NCBI RefSeq assembly: GCF_014205135.1
Contig: NZ_JACHMY010000001.1
Span: 5,828,001-5,892,000, forward strand
Reading direction: 5' to 3'
DNA length: 64,000 nucleotides
Source: Kribbella italica
GTDB taxonomy: Bacteria > Actinomycetota > Actinomycetes > Propionibacteriales > Kribbellaceae
Shown here in pieces: positions 56,722 through 64,000 of the stretch. The stretch's first letter is position 1. Every line of letters starts with the position of its first letter. A program made the translations under genes and the position numbers. The notes under the pieces are model-generated. The model was not told the origin of the DNA and searched no databases. It saw nothing but the letters and a program-made list of their open reading frames with translations.

Positions 56722-57785
56722 CCGTGGGATTCTCCCATCTCCCGTTTCCGCCCGAGCACCCCGGCCACCTTGCCGCCGACGGTGAACACGTCGTCCCGTA
56801 CGCCGCAGAGCAGCCGGCTGTCGAGCTGACCGACCCGGCCGATCACCCGCGAGGCGCGGACGAGCTTGGTCGCTGCCGCCCGCCGCTCCCTGTCGTACCC
56901 GCTCAAGTCGTCCAGGTGTCTCGGCAGTGCGGCCGCGTCCTCGATCGCCGTGCAGGCGCCTCGTCCCAGGTTCGGCGTCATCGCATGCGCGGCGTCTCCC
57001 AGCAGCACGACGTTGCCGTGCACGAACGGCACCAGCGGCAACCTCAGGTCGTAGATGTCGTTCTGCAGCACGGTTTCCGAGGCCTTCAGGAGCTGCGGGA
57101 TCGGGTCGTGCCAGTCGCCGAACCCCGTCCACACATCCGCATCGACGACTCCGGCCGGACGATTCTCCGTCGCGTACCAGTAGTACCGTCCGTCGAGCAG
57201 CCGGGCGAACCCGAACCGCCTCCCCCGACCCCACGTCTCCCCGCCGCCGTCGTCCAACTCGACCTCGGCGATCCCCCGGTACGCCGCATAGCCGGAGTAC
57301 CGCGGCCCGCCGTACGCCGGAAACAAAGCACCCCGTACGACGCTCCGCAGCCCGTCGGCCGCGACGACGAGATCCGCGCGCAACTCCTCCCCGCCGGCCA
57401 GCACCGCGCCGTCCTCGAAGCCGTCGACCGTCACCCCCGCCCGCACGGTCACCCCCGCCCCGAACCGGCTCGTGATCAGCTCGTGCAACCGCGCGCGGTG
57501 GATCATCACCGGCACCTCGACACCCAGCGCGGACGCCTTCACCACCCAGCGCCCGTCCGGCCGCCGCATCCCCGCCGGCGCGGACACCGCGGCCGCCTTC
57601 TCCACGCCCGTGACGCCGAGCTCGGCCAGCGCCTTCACCGCCGACGGCCAGACCGAGATCCCCGCGCCGACCTCACCCAGCGCGGGCGCCCGCTCCAGCA
57701 CGGTCACCCGCCACCCGGCGCGCTCGAGCCCGACCGCCGCCGACGCGCCCCCGATCCCCGCCCCCACCACGATCGCTGTCCTCAT
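56718..57785 (-). CDS. FAD-dependent monooxygenase (PHBH-like group)
   Basis: 355 residues. FAD motifs are VVGAGIGGASAAVGLERAGW at the start, DLVVAADGLRSVVR (DG motif, ~residue 140) and VVLLGDAAHAMTPNLGRGAC (GD motif, ~residue 270). The group hydroxylates aromatic or related compounds using NAD(P)H. Divergent from a TetR gene with a perfect operator between them, so induction by its substrate is expected. It overlaps purC by four bases, so purC is probably also transcribed from this regulated promoter, at least partly. Confidence 0.9.
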   Translation of the reverse strand: MRTAIVVGAGIGGASAAVGLERAGWRVTVLERAPALGEVGAGISVWPSAVKALAELGVTGVEKAAAVSAPAGMRRPDGRWVVKASALGVEVPVMIHRARLHELITSRFGAGVTVRAGVTVDGFEDGAVLAGGEELRADLVVAADGLRSVVRGALFPAYGGPRYSGYAAYRGIAEVELDDGGGETWGRGRRFGFARLLDGRYYWYATENRPAGVVDADVWTGFGDWHDPIPQLLKASETVLQNDIYDLRLPLVPFVHGNVVLLGDAAHAMTPNLGRGACTAIEDAAALPRHLDDLSGYDRERRAAATKLVRASRVIGRVGQLDSRLLCGVRDDVFTVGGKVAGVLGRKREMGESHG

Positions 57786-57792
57786 GACCTGA

Positions 57793-57808
57793 CTCTACAT
57801 CTGTAGAG
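57793..57808. promoter_or_regulatory. Perfect TetR-type operator
   Basis: CTCTACA-tc-TGTAGAG is a perfect 7-2-7 palindrome in the 46-base divergent spacer. A partial copy, GGTAGAG, lies at 57817-57823. It would block both the monooxygenase and tetR genes. Confidence 0.75.
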
Positions 57809-57831
57809 GATTGGTCGGTAGAGTGTGCGCC

Positions 57832-58413
57832 GTGCCGAAGAACCCTCCCCGCGGCGACGACCGCCGCGCCGCGATCGCCGACGCCGCCATCCACCTGGTC
57901 GCCACCCGCGGCCTCCGCGGCCTCACCCACCGAGCCGTCGACACCGAGGCGGGCCTCCCACCCGGCTCCACGTCGTACTACCTCCGCACCCGGGACGCCC
58001 TGCTCACGGCCTGTGTCACCCGCATGCTCGAACGCGACCTCGCCGTCCAGCCCCCCATAGATCTTCCAAGTAGTCCCACCGAACTGATGAGTGCGATGGT
58101 TCTGCAGCTCACCGACCACCGCTCCGAGGACCAGCTCGCGCGCTACGAACTGTCCCTCGAAGCCGGCCGCCGGCCCGAGCTCCTCGACGCGATCACCCAA
58201 GGCGGCCGCGTCCTGCGCGAGCACCTCGCCGGGATCCTCGGCAACCTCGGCATTCGCGAGCCCGAGCAGGCGGCCTGGCCGTTCGCGGCGATGCTCGACG
58301 GGCTGATCTGGGACCGCGTCGCCGGCGCCGGCCGAACACTGGCCGACGACGCGTTCGAGGCCGCCGTACGCCGTGCGGTCGCGGCCCTGCTGGCCGGGTT
58401 CCGCACCGCCTGA
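57832..58413 (+). CDS. TetR-family transcriptional repressor
   Basis: 193 residues. The helix-turn-helix is in RRAAIADAAIHLVATRGLRG followed by LTHRAVDTEAGLPPGSTSYY. The C-terminal helical ligand domain follows. I take the GTG at 57832 (MPKNPPRG), as upstream TTG/GTG starts lie in the operator region. It is divergent from the FAD monooxygenase and almost certainly controls it and itself through the dyad at 57793-57808. Confidence 0.9.
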   Translation: MPKNPPRGDDRRAAIADAAIHLVATRGLRGLTHRAVDTEAGLPPGSTSYYLRTRDALLTACVTRMLERDLAVQPPIDLPSSPTELMSAMVLQLTDHRSEDQLARYELSLEAGRRPELLDAITQGGRVLREHLAGILGNLGIREPEQAAWPFAAMLDGLIWDRVAGAGRTLADDAFEAAVRRAVAALLAGFRTA

Positions 58414-58433
58414 CGTGTCGCGGCTTGATCACC

Positions 58434-58736
58434 TCAACTGGTACGAGTCTGGCCCGGCTGCTGTTGCTGGTTGGGGTCCTGCTGCTGCGTGCCTTGCCCC
58501 GGCTGCTGGTTTCCGGGGAACTGCCGCATCCCACCGCCGCCCGGCCCGCCGAACTGCGTCTGCTCGTTGCCGGCAGCACCGTCTCCCCACGCGTGTCCCA
58601 CCGCAGTTCCACCGAGGAAGGCCAGCACCGCCAGCACCGACCCGGCGCCTGCCAGCGCCAATCCACTGGGCATCTTCCTGCTTCCCGCCACCGGCTCCTC
58701 GGCCGGCTGTGCTGCCTGGTTCTCTGTCATCGTCAT
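58434..58736 (-). CDS. Small membrane protein with Gly/Gln-rich tail
   Basis: 100 residues. A short charged head (MTMTENQAAQPAEEPVAGSR) and one membrane helix (LALAGAGSVLAVLAFLGGTA) are followed by a ~55-residue tail rich in Gly, Gln and Pro (GGPGGGGMRQFPGNQQPGQG and QQQDPNQQQQPGQ). It overlaps the glycosyltransferase stop by four bases (ATGA), so it belongs to that operon. The tail faces outward, the same side as the Gly-rich loop of the GT39 enzyme, and the two may interact. No family recognised. Confidence 0.7.
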   Translation of the reverse strand: MTMTENQAAQPAEEPVAGSRKMPSGLALAGAGSVLAVLAFLGGTAVGHAWGDGAAGNEQTQFGGPGGGGMRQFPGNQQPGQGTQQQDPNQQQQPGQTRTS

Positions 58737-60736
58737 GCTCCGTTGCTCGTCAGGTCGTAGATGGTCGTACTGCCGATGGTCTGGGCCTGGAAGTTCTCCT
58801 GCACCCAGGTGGAGATCTCGTTCGTGGTCCCGCCCCGGCCGCCACCGAAGCCTCCACCGCCGGATCCGACGAAGTAGTGGACCTTGCCCTGGGCAACAAG
58901 TTGCTGGAACTCGGCCAGCGACGGCGACGGATCGGTCCCGTTGAACCCGCCGATCGCCATCACCGGAACCTCCGCGGCGATCTGGAGAGGAGCGGCACCG
59001 TTGGCGGTGACTGCTGCCGCTGCCCAGGTGTAGCCGTTCGCACCCTGCTGCAGGAAGGTGACCAGCTCGCTGGAGACTCCACTGGTCCCGCCACCGCCCA
59101 GGAACCCGCCGGCACCTCCGCGGGTGCCACCCATCGCCGGACCGCCCGTCGCCGGACCGCCCGTCGCCGTACCGGCTTGTCCGCCGGGCGGACCGCCCAT
59201 CCCGCCGCCGCGTCCACCGAAGCCGCCCGCACTCGCCGGTCCAGCCGACGGCAGCGCTCCCGCATGCGCCTCGCTGATCGTCGAGACCGAGTACGCCGTA
59301 GGCCCAGCCAGCGCCGTCAGCACCAGCAGCAGCCCCGCGAACACACCGGCTCGCCGAGCCGTCGTACGCCGCAGCCCCAGCTCCGGCAGCACCATCACCG
59401 CCCCCGCGGCCGCGACGCCGACCACCAGCTCCGTCCAGCGCAACCACGGCAGGTAGTCCGACGTCGACGACAACAGCGAGAAGCTCCAGCCAGCGGTCAG
59501 CAACACGCCACCCGCAATGACGGCCCGCGGCAACCATTCGGCCCGGCGCCGCCACAGCACCAGCGCTGCCGCACCGATCAAGGCCGCGATCGCCGGCGCC
59601 AGCGCCACCATGTAGTAGCTGTGGATGATCCCCTGCATGTAGCTGAAGACCAGCCCGGTGACGACGAGCCACCCGCCCCACAGGATCGCGAACGCCCGGG
59701 TCCGGTCGGTCCGCGCCGAACGCCCGGCCGCGACCACCAGCACCACCGTCGCGATCAATGCCGCAGGCAACAACCAAGCGATCTGCCCGGCGAACTCCCC
59801 ACCGAACAACCGCTGCAGCCCTGTCGCCCCACCCCAGCCGGGGTTCCCGGTCCCGCCGCCGACGGACCCGGCCTCGTCGCCGGTCAACCGGCCGAGTCCG
59901 TTGTAGCCCAAGGTCAGTTCGAGAATGCTGTTCGTCTGCGACCCGCCGACGTACGGCCGCGACGAGGCCGGCAGCAGTTCGACGACCGCGATCCACCACC
60001 CGGCGCCGACGATCATCGCGCCGAGCGCGACCAGGCTGTGGACGATCCGCTTCCCGAGCGCGGGCCGGCCGGCGATCAGGTACGCCAGCCCGAACGCCGG
60101 CAGCACCAGGAACGCCTGCAGCATCTTGGTCAGGAACCCGAACCCGACCAGCAGCCCGGCCAGCGCCATCCAGCGCCCCGCGAACCGCTCCGAGTCGATC
60201 GCCCGCGTCACCGCCCACGCACCGGCGACGAGCAGCAGCACCAGCAACGCGTCCGGGTTGTTGAACCGGAACATCAGGACGGCGACCGGCGTCAGCGCCA
60301 GGATCCCGCCCGCCAGCAGGCCTGCATTGGCCGAGAACCACCGGCGTACGGACACGTAGACGAACCCGACGCCGGCCACGCCCATCAGCGCCTGCGGGAT
60401 CAGCATGCTCCAGACGCCGAACCCGAAGATCCGGCCCGACAGTCCCATCACCCACAACGACGCCGGCGTCTTGTCCACGGTGATGAAGCTGGAGGAGTCG
60501 AACGCCCCGAAGAACCAGGCCTTCCAGCTCGTCGACCCGGCCTGGACCGCGGCCGCGTAGTACTCGTTGGCGTAGCCGTTCTTCGACAGGCCCCACAGGT
60601 AGGCGATCGCGGTCAGCACCAGGAGGCCGCCGTACAGGGCCTTGTCGCGGGTGATCGCGGAGGACGCCGCGAGCACGCGCGGTCTCGCGGCGCGCGTCGG
60701 CGGTGAGGAGGTGGTCGGTTCGGTCAGGGTGCTCAT
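58733..60736 (-). CDS. GT39/ArnT-like polyprenyl-phosphate-dependent glycosyltransferase
   Basis: 667 residues with about 11-12 membrane helices. The N-terminal catalytic loop reads ANEYYAAAVQAGSTSWKAWF and SSFITVDKTPASLWVMGL, with the acidic residue of GT-C enzymes. A Gly-rich extracellular stretch (about residues 505-560: GGFGGRGGGMGG ... GGPATGGPAMGG) precedes a soluble C-terminal domain ending in TIYDLTSNGA. It moves a sugar from polyprenyl phosphate to a wall polymer, lipid or protein outside the membrane. The ATG overlaps the GT2-GtrA stop (TGATG), so the sugar-lipid maker and user are coupled. Confidence 0.88.
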   Translation of the reverse strand: MSTLTEPTTSSPPTRAARPRVLAASSAITRDKALYGGLLVLTAIAYLWGLSKNGYANEYYAAAVQAGSTSWKAWFFGAFDSSSFITVDKTPASLWVMGLSGRIFGFGVWSMLIPQALMGVAGVGFVYVSVRRWFSANAGLLAGGILALTPVAVLMFRFNNPDALLVLLLVAGAWAVTRAIDSERFAGRWMALAGLLVGFGFLTKMLQAFLVLPAFGLAYLIAGRPALGKRIVHSLVALGAMIVGAGWWIAVVELLPASSRPYVGGSQTNSILELTLGYNGLGRLTGDEAGSVGGGTGNPGWGGATGLQRLFGGEFAGQIAWLLPAALIATVVLVVAAGRSARTDRTRAFAILWGGWLVVTGLVFSYMQGIIHSYYMVALAPAIAALIGAAALVLWRRRAEWLPRAVIAGGVLLTAGWSFSLLSSTSDYLPWLRWTELVVGVAAAGAVMVLPELGLRRTTARRAGVFAGLLLVLTALAGPTAYSVSTISEAHAGALPSAGPASAGGFGGRGGGMGGPPGGQAGTATGGPATGGPAMGGTRGGAGGFLGGGGTSGVSSELVTFLQQGANGYTWAAAAVTANGAAPLQIAAEVPVMAIGGFNGTDPSPSLAEFQQLVAQGKVHYFVGSGGGGFGGGRGGTTNEISTWVQENFQAQTIGSTTIYDLTSNGA

Positions 60737-61953
60737 CAGTTGCTCCGGCTGTGCTCGAGGATTTCCAAGGTGGGCAGGGCGGGCGCTTCGTCGTCGAAGA
60801 CCCAGCTCTGGAAGAGGGTGAAGCGGACGACCGTGGCCGCCAGGTTGGCGACCGTCAGCACGGTGACCTCGACAGCAGTGGCCGGTACGGCGACCGCCGT
60901 GTGCAGCAGCCACAGCGACGACGCGGTCAGGCTCCACCCGATGAAGAAGGTGACGAGGCCGCGCAACTGGTGCCGGCCCCGGTTCTCGATGCCGCGGACA
61001 CCGAACGTGATCCGGCGGTTCAGCGCGGTGTTGCCGACGGCCGTCACCAGCAGGGCGACCAGGTTCGCGGCCTGGGCCGGCATCGTGTTCCGCAGCAGCA
61101 GGTAGAGCAGCGCGTACGCGATCGTGCTGAGCACCCCGACGCACGCGAACCGCAGCACGCGCGCGGCCAGCGCCGTACGAGGGTCAGCGACCGCCGGACG
61201 CCCGAAGCTCCGCCGTACAGGCTCGAGTGGCAACCGCCCGACCGTCCGGTGCAGCCGGGCGATCCCCCGCAGATCGTCCGCCACCGTCTGCGCGATCGCG
61301 ACCCGGGAGTCCAGGTCGTCGACCCAGTCCACCGGCACCTCGTGGATCCGCAGTCCGGCCCGCTCGGCCAGCACGAGCAGCTCGGTGTCGAAGAACCAGC
61401 TCGTGTCCTCGACCAGCGGCAGCAGTTCTGCCGCGACGTCGGCCCGGATCGCCTTGAACCCGCACTGCGCGTCCGAGAACCGCGTCCCGAGCGTTGCCTT
61501 GAGCAACAGGTTGTAGCCGCGCGAGATCAGCTCGCGCTTCGGCCGTCGTACGACACGGGAACCGCGTGCCAGCCGGGTCCCGATCGCGACGTCGCTGTGG
61601 CCGGCCACGAGCGGCGCGACCAGCGGGAGCAACGCGTTCAGATTCGTGGAGAGGTCGACGTCCATGTAGGCCAGGACGTCGGCCGAGCTGCCCGACCAGA
61701 CCTGCTTCAGCGCCCGCCCGCGGCCCGGCTGCTCGATCCGGACGATCCGTACGCCGGCCAGCTCGGTGGCGAGCAGCGTGCCGATCTCGAAGGTGGCGTC
61801 GGTGCTGCCGTTGTCGGCGATGCAGACCTCGGCCGGAAAGGGAAAGGCGGTGTCCAGGAAGTCCCGGAGCCGCCGGACGTTCGGGCCGAGGTCGTACTCC
61901 TCGTTGCGAACGGGTACGACGATCTCGACCCGCGGATGACCTGAGTTCTGCAT
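60736..61953 (-). CDS. Fused GT2 glycosyltransferase-GtrA flippase-type protein
   Basis: 405 residues. The N-terminal GT-A domain (1-235) has VEIVVPVRNEEYDLGPNVRR, IADNGSTDATFEI, the metal motif YMDVDLST and SDAQCGFKAI, like polyprenyl-phosphate mannose/glucose synthases. The C-terminal ~130 residues (from ~270) are a GtrA domain with four membrane helices (LRFACVGVLSTIAYALLYLL, VGNTALNRRITFGVRG). It makes a polyprenyl-phosphate sugar and may carry it over the membrane for the following GT39 enzyme. Confidence 0.9.
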   Translation of the reverse strand: MQNSGHPRVEIVVPVRNEEYDLGPNVRRLRDFLDTAFPFPAEVCIADNGSTDATFEIGTLLATELAGVRIVRIEQPGRGRALKQVWSGSSADVLAYMDVDLSTNLNALLPLVAPLVAGHSDVAIGTRLARGSRVVRRPKRELISRGYNLLLKATLGTRFSDAQCGFKAIRADVAAELLPLVEDTSWFFDTELLVLAERAGLRIHEVPVDWVDDLDSRVAIAQTVADDLRGIARLHRTVGRLPLEPVRRSFGRPAVADPRTALAARVLRFACVGVLSTIAYALLYLLLRNTMPAQAANLVALLVTAVGNTALNRRITFGVRGIENRGRHQLRGLVTFFIGWSLTASSLWLLHTAVAVPATAVEVTVLTVANLAATVVRFTLFQSWVFDDEAPALPTLEILEHSRSN

Positions 61954-62020
61954 GTCCCCCAGGCTGTCGGCTCAACCTGTGCCCGCCCCTGCGCGCGGCT
62001 GGGAGTTCCCTGGGAGTACT

Positions 62021-62422
62021 TCAGGCCGTACGGCGCAGCCAGAGCAGGCCGAGAACCGGGAGGACCAGCGGGACGAACCCGTAGCCCTGGCCGAAGTGCG
62101 ACCAGACCGTCGCGTCGGGGAAGTCGTCCGGTACGGCGTAGCTGAACGCGCCGATGCCGACCACCCCGACCAGCTCGATCACGATCGCGATCGTCGCGAT
62201 CCGGCGGGACAGGTGCGTGGCCCTGGCCAACGCGAACGTCGCCAGCACGTAGATGATCGCGGCCAGCGCGGACAGCAGGTACGCGATCGGCGCCCGGTCG
62301 AACTGGTTGGCGATCTGGAAGACCGCCCGCCCGGTCGCGGACAGCGCGAAGACGCCGTACACGAGGATCAGGATGCGGCCCGGCCCGTGCCGCGTGGCCT
62401 CCGGATCGGCCGCGGCCGTCAT
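62021..62422 (-). CDS. Four-helix membrane protein (hypothetical)
   Basis: 133 residues. Hydrophobic segments are ILILVYGVFALSATGRAVFQ, APIAYLLSALAAIIYVLATF, IATIAIVIELVGVVGIGAFS and FVPLVLPVLGLLWL. The conserved SYAVPDDFPDATVWSHFGQG loop between the last two is typical of a widespread actinobacterial integral membrane protein of unknown role found near purB. ATG 62422 overlaps the stop of the preceding membrane gene (TGATG). Confidence 0.78.
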   Translation of the reverse strand: MTAAADPEATRHGPGRILILVYGVFALSATGRAVFQIANQFDRAPIAYLLSALAAIIYVLATFALARATHLSRRIATIAIVIELVGVVGIGAFSYAVPDDFPDATVWSHFGQGYGFVPLVLPVLGLLWLRRTA

Positions 62423-62778
62423 CAGGCGGTCCAGATCTCGTGCATGCGCAGCTCCAGCACCGGGATCACGAAGCACGCGACCGCCAGCGCCCCGGCACCC
62501 CAGCGGCTGCTCTCCGCCAGCGCCCACAACGCACCCAGCGGCAGGATCAGCAACGCGCCGACCAGGTAGCCGAAGAAGAACCCACCGGACACCTCCCGCT
62601 CGGTCCCCGCGAACTGCACGATCCCGACCACGAGCTGCGCGACCAGCGCGACCTCGACCACGCCCAGCACCGCGAGCAGCGTCCAGTTGATCCGGCGGTC
62701 CAGCCCCGCGAGCACGATCGCGAACACCATCGCGGCAAGGGACAACCCGACAAGCGTCCAGGTCAGCGGTTCGTACAC
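62422..62778 (-). CDS. Four-helix membrane protein (hypothetical), next to purB
   Basis: 118 residues. Segments: WTLVGLSLAAMVFAIVLAGL, INWTLLAVLGVVEVALVAQL, GFFFGYLVGALLILPLGALW and WGAGALAVACFVIPVLELRM. It begins with a GTG four bases after the purB stop and overlaps the next membrane gene, so the two membrane proteins probably form a pair expressed with purB. Function unknown. Confidence 0.78.
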   Translation of the reverse strand: MYEPLTWTLVGLSLAAMVFAIVLAGLDRRINWTLLAVLGVVEVALVAQLVVGIVQFAGTEREVSGGFFFGYLVGALLILPLGALWALAESSRWGAGALAVACFVIPVLELRMHEIWTA

Positions 62779-62781
62779 GAG

Positions 62782-64000
62782 CTAGAGGATGTCACCCGGC
62801 GCGTAGGCCGCGGCCTCGGGGTAGCGCTTGGCCAGCTGGTCGATCTTGGCGACGACCGTGTCGACCTGGGCGACGGCGGCGCCGGTGAAGGTGAGGGGCT
62901 CGCCGACGATGCCGACGATCTGCTCCTCGGTCAGGCCGAGGCGGCCGTCGGCGCCGAGGCGGTGGAACAGGTCGTTGGCGGCCAGGCCCTTGCGCAGGTC
63001 GAGCGCGGTGGCGACGGCGTGCTCCTTGATCACCTCGTGCGCGGTCTCCCGGCCGACACCGTTCTTCACCGCGGCCATCAGGATCTTCGTCGAGGTCAGG
63101 AACGGCAGGTACCGCTCCAGCTCCCGGTCCACGACCGCCGGGTACACACCGAACTCGGCCAGCACGGTCAGGAACGTCTCGAACAGCCCGTCCAGCGCGA
63201 AGAACGCGTCCGGCAGCGCCACTCGCCGTACGACGGAACAGAAGACGTCACCCTCGTTCCACTGGTTGCCGGCCAGCTCGCCGGCCATCGACGCGTACCC
63301 GCGCAGGATCACCGCGAGCCCGTTGACCCGCTCGCAGGACCGGGTGTTCATCTTGTGCGGCATCGCGGACGAGCCGACCTGGCCCTCCTTGAAGCCCTCG
63401 GTGACCAGCTCGTGCCCAGCCATCAGCCGGATCGTGGTCGCCAGGCTCGACGGCCCGGACGCCAGCTGCACGAGCGCGGTGACCACCTCGTAGTCGAGGG
63501 AGCGCGGGTAGACCTGACCGACGCTGGTGAGCGTACGGCGGAAGCCCAGGTGCTGGGCGACCTCCGACTCCAGCCCGGCCAGCAGCTTGTCCTGCCCGCC
63601 GAACAGGTCCAGCATGTCCTGCGACGTACCGACCGGGCCCTTGATCCCGCGCAGCGGGTACCGCTCGATCAGCTCCTCCAGCCGCGCGATCGCCACCAGC
63701 AGCTCGTCGGCCGCCGAGGCGAACCGCTTGCCGAGCGTCGTCGCCTGCGCGGCGACGTTGTGCGACCGGCCGGTCATCACCAGCGCCGCGTGCTCGGCCG
63801 CCTTCTGGCCGAGCTGCACCGCCGTCGCGACCGCGCGGTCCCGGACCAGCTCCAGCCCGGCCCGGATCTGCAGCTGCTCGACGTTCTCGGTGAGGTCGCG
63901 CGACGTCATGCCCTTGTGGATGTGCTCGTGCCCGGCGAGCGCGTTGAACTCCTCGATCCGGGCCTTCACGTCGTGCCGGGTGACCCGCTCACGCTCCGCG
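62782..64000 (-). CDS. purB: Adenylosuccinate lyase PurB (5' end outside the window)
   Basis: About 406 C-terminal residues are present; the frame continues past 64000, so the start is missing. Family signatures are HKGMTSRDLTENVEQLQIRA near the window edge, TGRSHNVAAQATTLGKRFA with the catalytic His, and the flexible SSAMPHKMN loop. PurB splits SAICAR to AICAR and adenylosuccinate to AMP. The stop lies four bases before a small membrane-protein gene. Confidence 0.95.
   Translation of the reverse strand, partial: AERERVTRHDVKARIEEFNALAGHEHIHKGMTSRDLTENVEQLQIRAGLELVRDRAVATAVQLGQKAAEHAALVMTGRSHNVAAQATTLGKRFASAADELLVAIARLEELIERYPLRGIKGPVGTSQDMLDLFGGQDKLLAGLESEVAQHLGFRRTLTSVGQVYPRSLDYEVVTALVQLASGPSSLATTIRLMAGHELVTEGFKEGQVGSSAMPHKMNTRSCERVNGLAVILRGYASMAGELAGNQWNEGDVFCSVVRRVALPDAFFALDGLFETFLTVLAEFGVYPAVVDRELERYLPFLTSTKILMAAVKNGVGRETAHEVIKEHAVATALDLRKGLAANDLFHRLGADGRLGLTEEQIVGIVGEPLTFTGAAVAQVDTVVAKIDQLAKRYPEAAAYAPGDIL

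Noticed and set aside
58373..60706. Long plus-strand open frame opposite the GT39 gene
   Set aside because: Low-complexity Arg/Pro/Gln shadow of a membrane-protein gene on the other strand.
1..64000. tRNA, rRNA, insertion sequences, prophage or integrative elements
   Set aside because: No transposase, integrase or recognisable stable-RNA sequence was seen by eye; a tRNAscan or covariance search could still reveal a tRNA.

Overview
The window is high-GC actinobacterial chromosome. GC-rich third codon positions, GTG starts, four-base ATGA/GTGA gene overlaps, the purS/purQ/purL arrangement and many LuxR, GntR, PadR, TetR, ECF and Ser/Thr-kinase regulators all fit. The gene content resembles a soil saprophyte of the Kribbella/Nocardioidaceae type; that placement is inference from style and content, not from a marker gene. 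No rRNA, tRNA, insertion sequence, prophage or CRISPR array was seen.

Layout. 1-4.2 kb: sugar-acid catabolism (FAH-family dehydratase, double-length UxaA-family dehydratase, divergent GntR regulator). 4.3-6.8 kb: two neighbouring secreted repeat proteins (12-residue repeats, then five ~90-residue repeats). 6.9-8.5 kb: secreted SPOR/phosphodiester-glycosidase protein. 8.6-20.4 kb: a long leftward run of 12 genes starting at a strong dyad operator: FGGY kinase, histidine-phosphatase-family protein, DeoR repressor, second FGGY kinase, D-2-hydroxyacid dehydrogenase, MgtC-like protein, inositol-monophosphatase-family enzyme, Ugp-like ABC importer (two permeases, lipoprotein binding protein, no ATPase), glycerophosphodiesterase and, after a gap with nested dyads, a Gfo/Idh/MocA oxidoreductase. 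20.4-25.5 kb: small W/P-rich protein, radical-SAM-like protein without cluster cysteines, GH43 enzyme, TenA, two paralogous anchored proteins and a 40-residue ORF. 25.6-31 kb: Ser/Thr kinase, divergent ECF sigma factor, LAL-type LuxR regulator. 31-35.2 kb: 55-residue ORF and a large subtilase. 35.3-39.3 kb: dhaK-dhaL-dhaM, with DhaM fused to HPr and a complete EI. 39.3-43.5 kb: GH127 beta-L-arabinofuranosidase with a membrane winged-helix protein, GNAT and cupin. 43.6-46.3 kb: ECF sigma factor with membrane partner, DUF1707-like protein, tyrosine phosphatase. 46.4-51.7 kb: purS-purQ-membrane protein-purL. 51.8-54.4 kb: PadR-controlled ABC exporter. 54.5-55.1 kb: I36-type inhibitor and a 53-residue secreted peptide. 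55.3-58.4 kb: VTT membrane protein, purC, FAD monooxygenase with divergent TetR. 58.4-64 kb: polyprenyl-phosphate glycosylation operon, two small membrane proteins, and purB running off the end.

Themes: de novo purine synthesis (purS, Q, L, C, B) interleaved with uncharacterised membrane genes; polyol, phosphodiester and sugar-acid catabolism; arabinan-type polysaccharide degradation (GH43, GH127); and an extensive secreted or cell-surface repertoire. The least explained parts are the tandem-repeat secreted pair, the 12-gene phosphodiester/polyol operon, the cluster-less radical-SAM-like protein, and three small ORFs with good coding or ribosome-binding signals.
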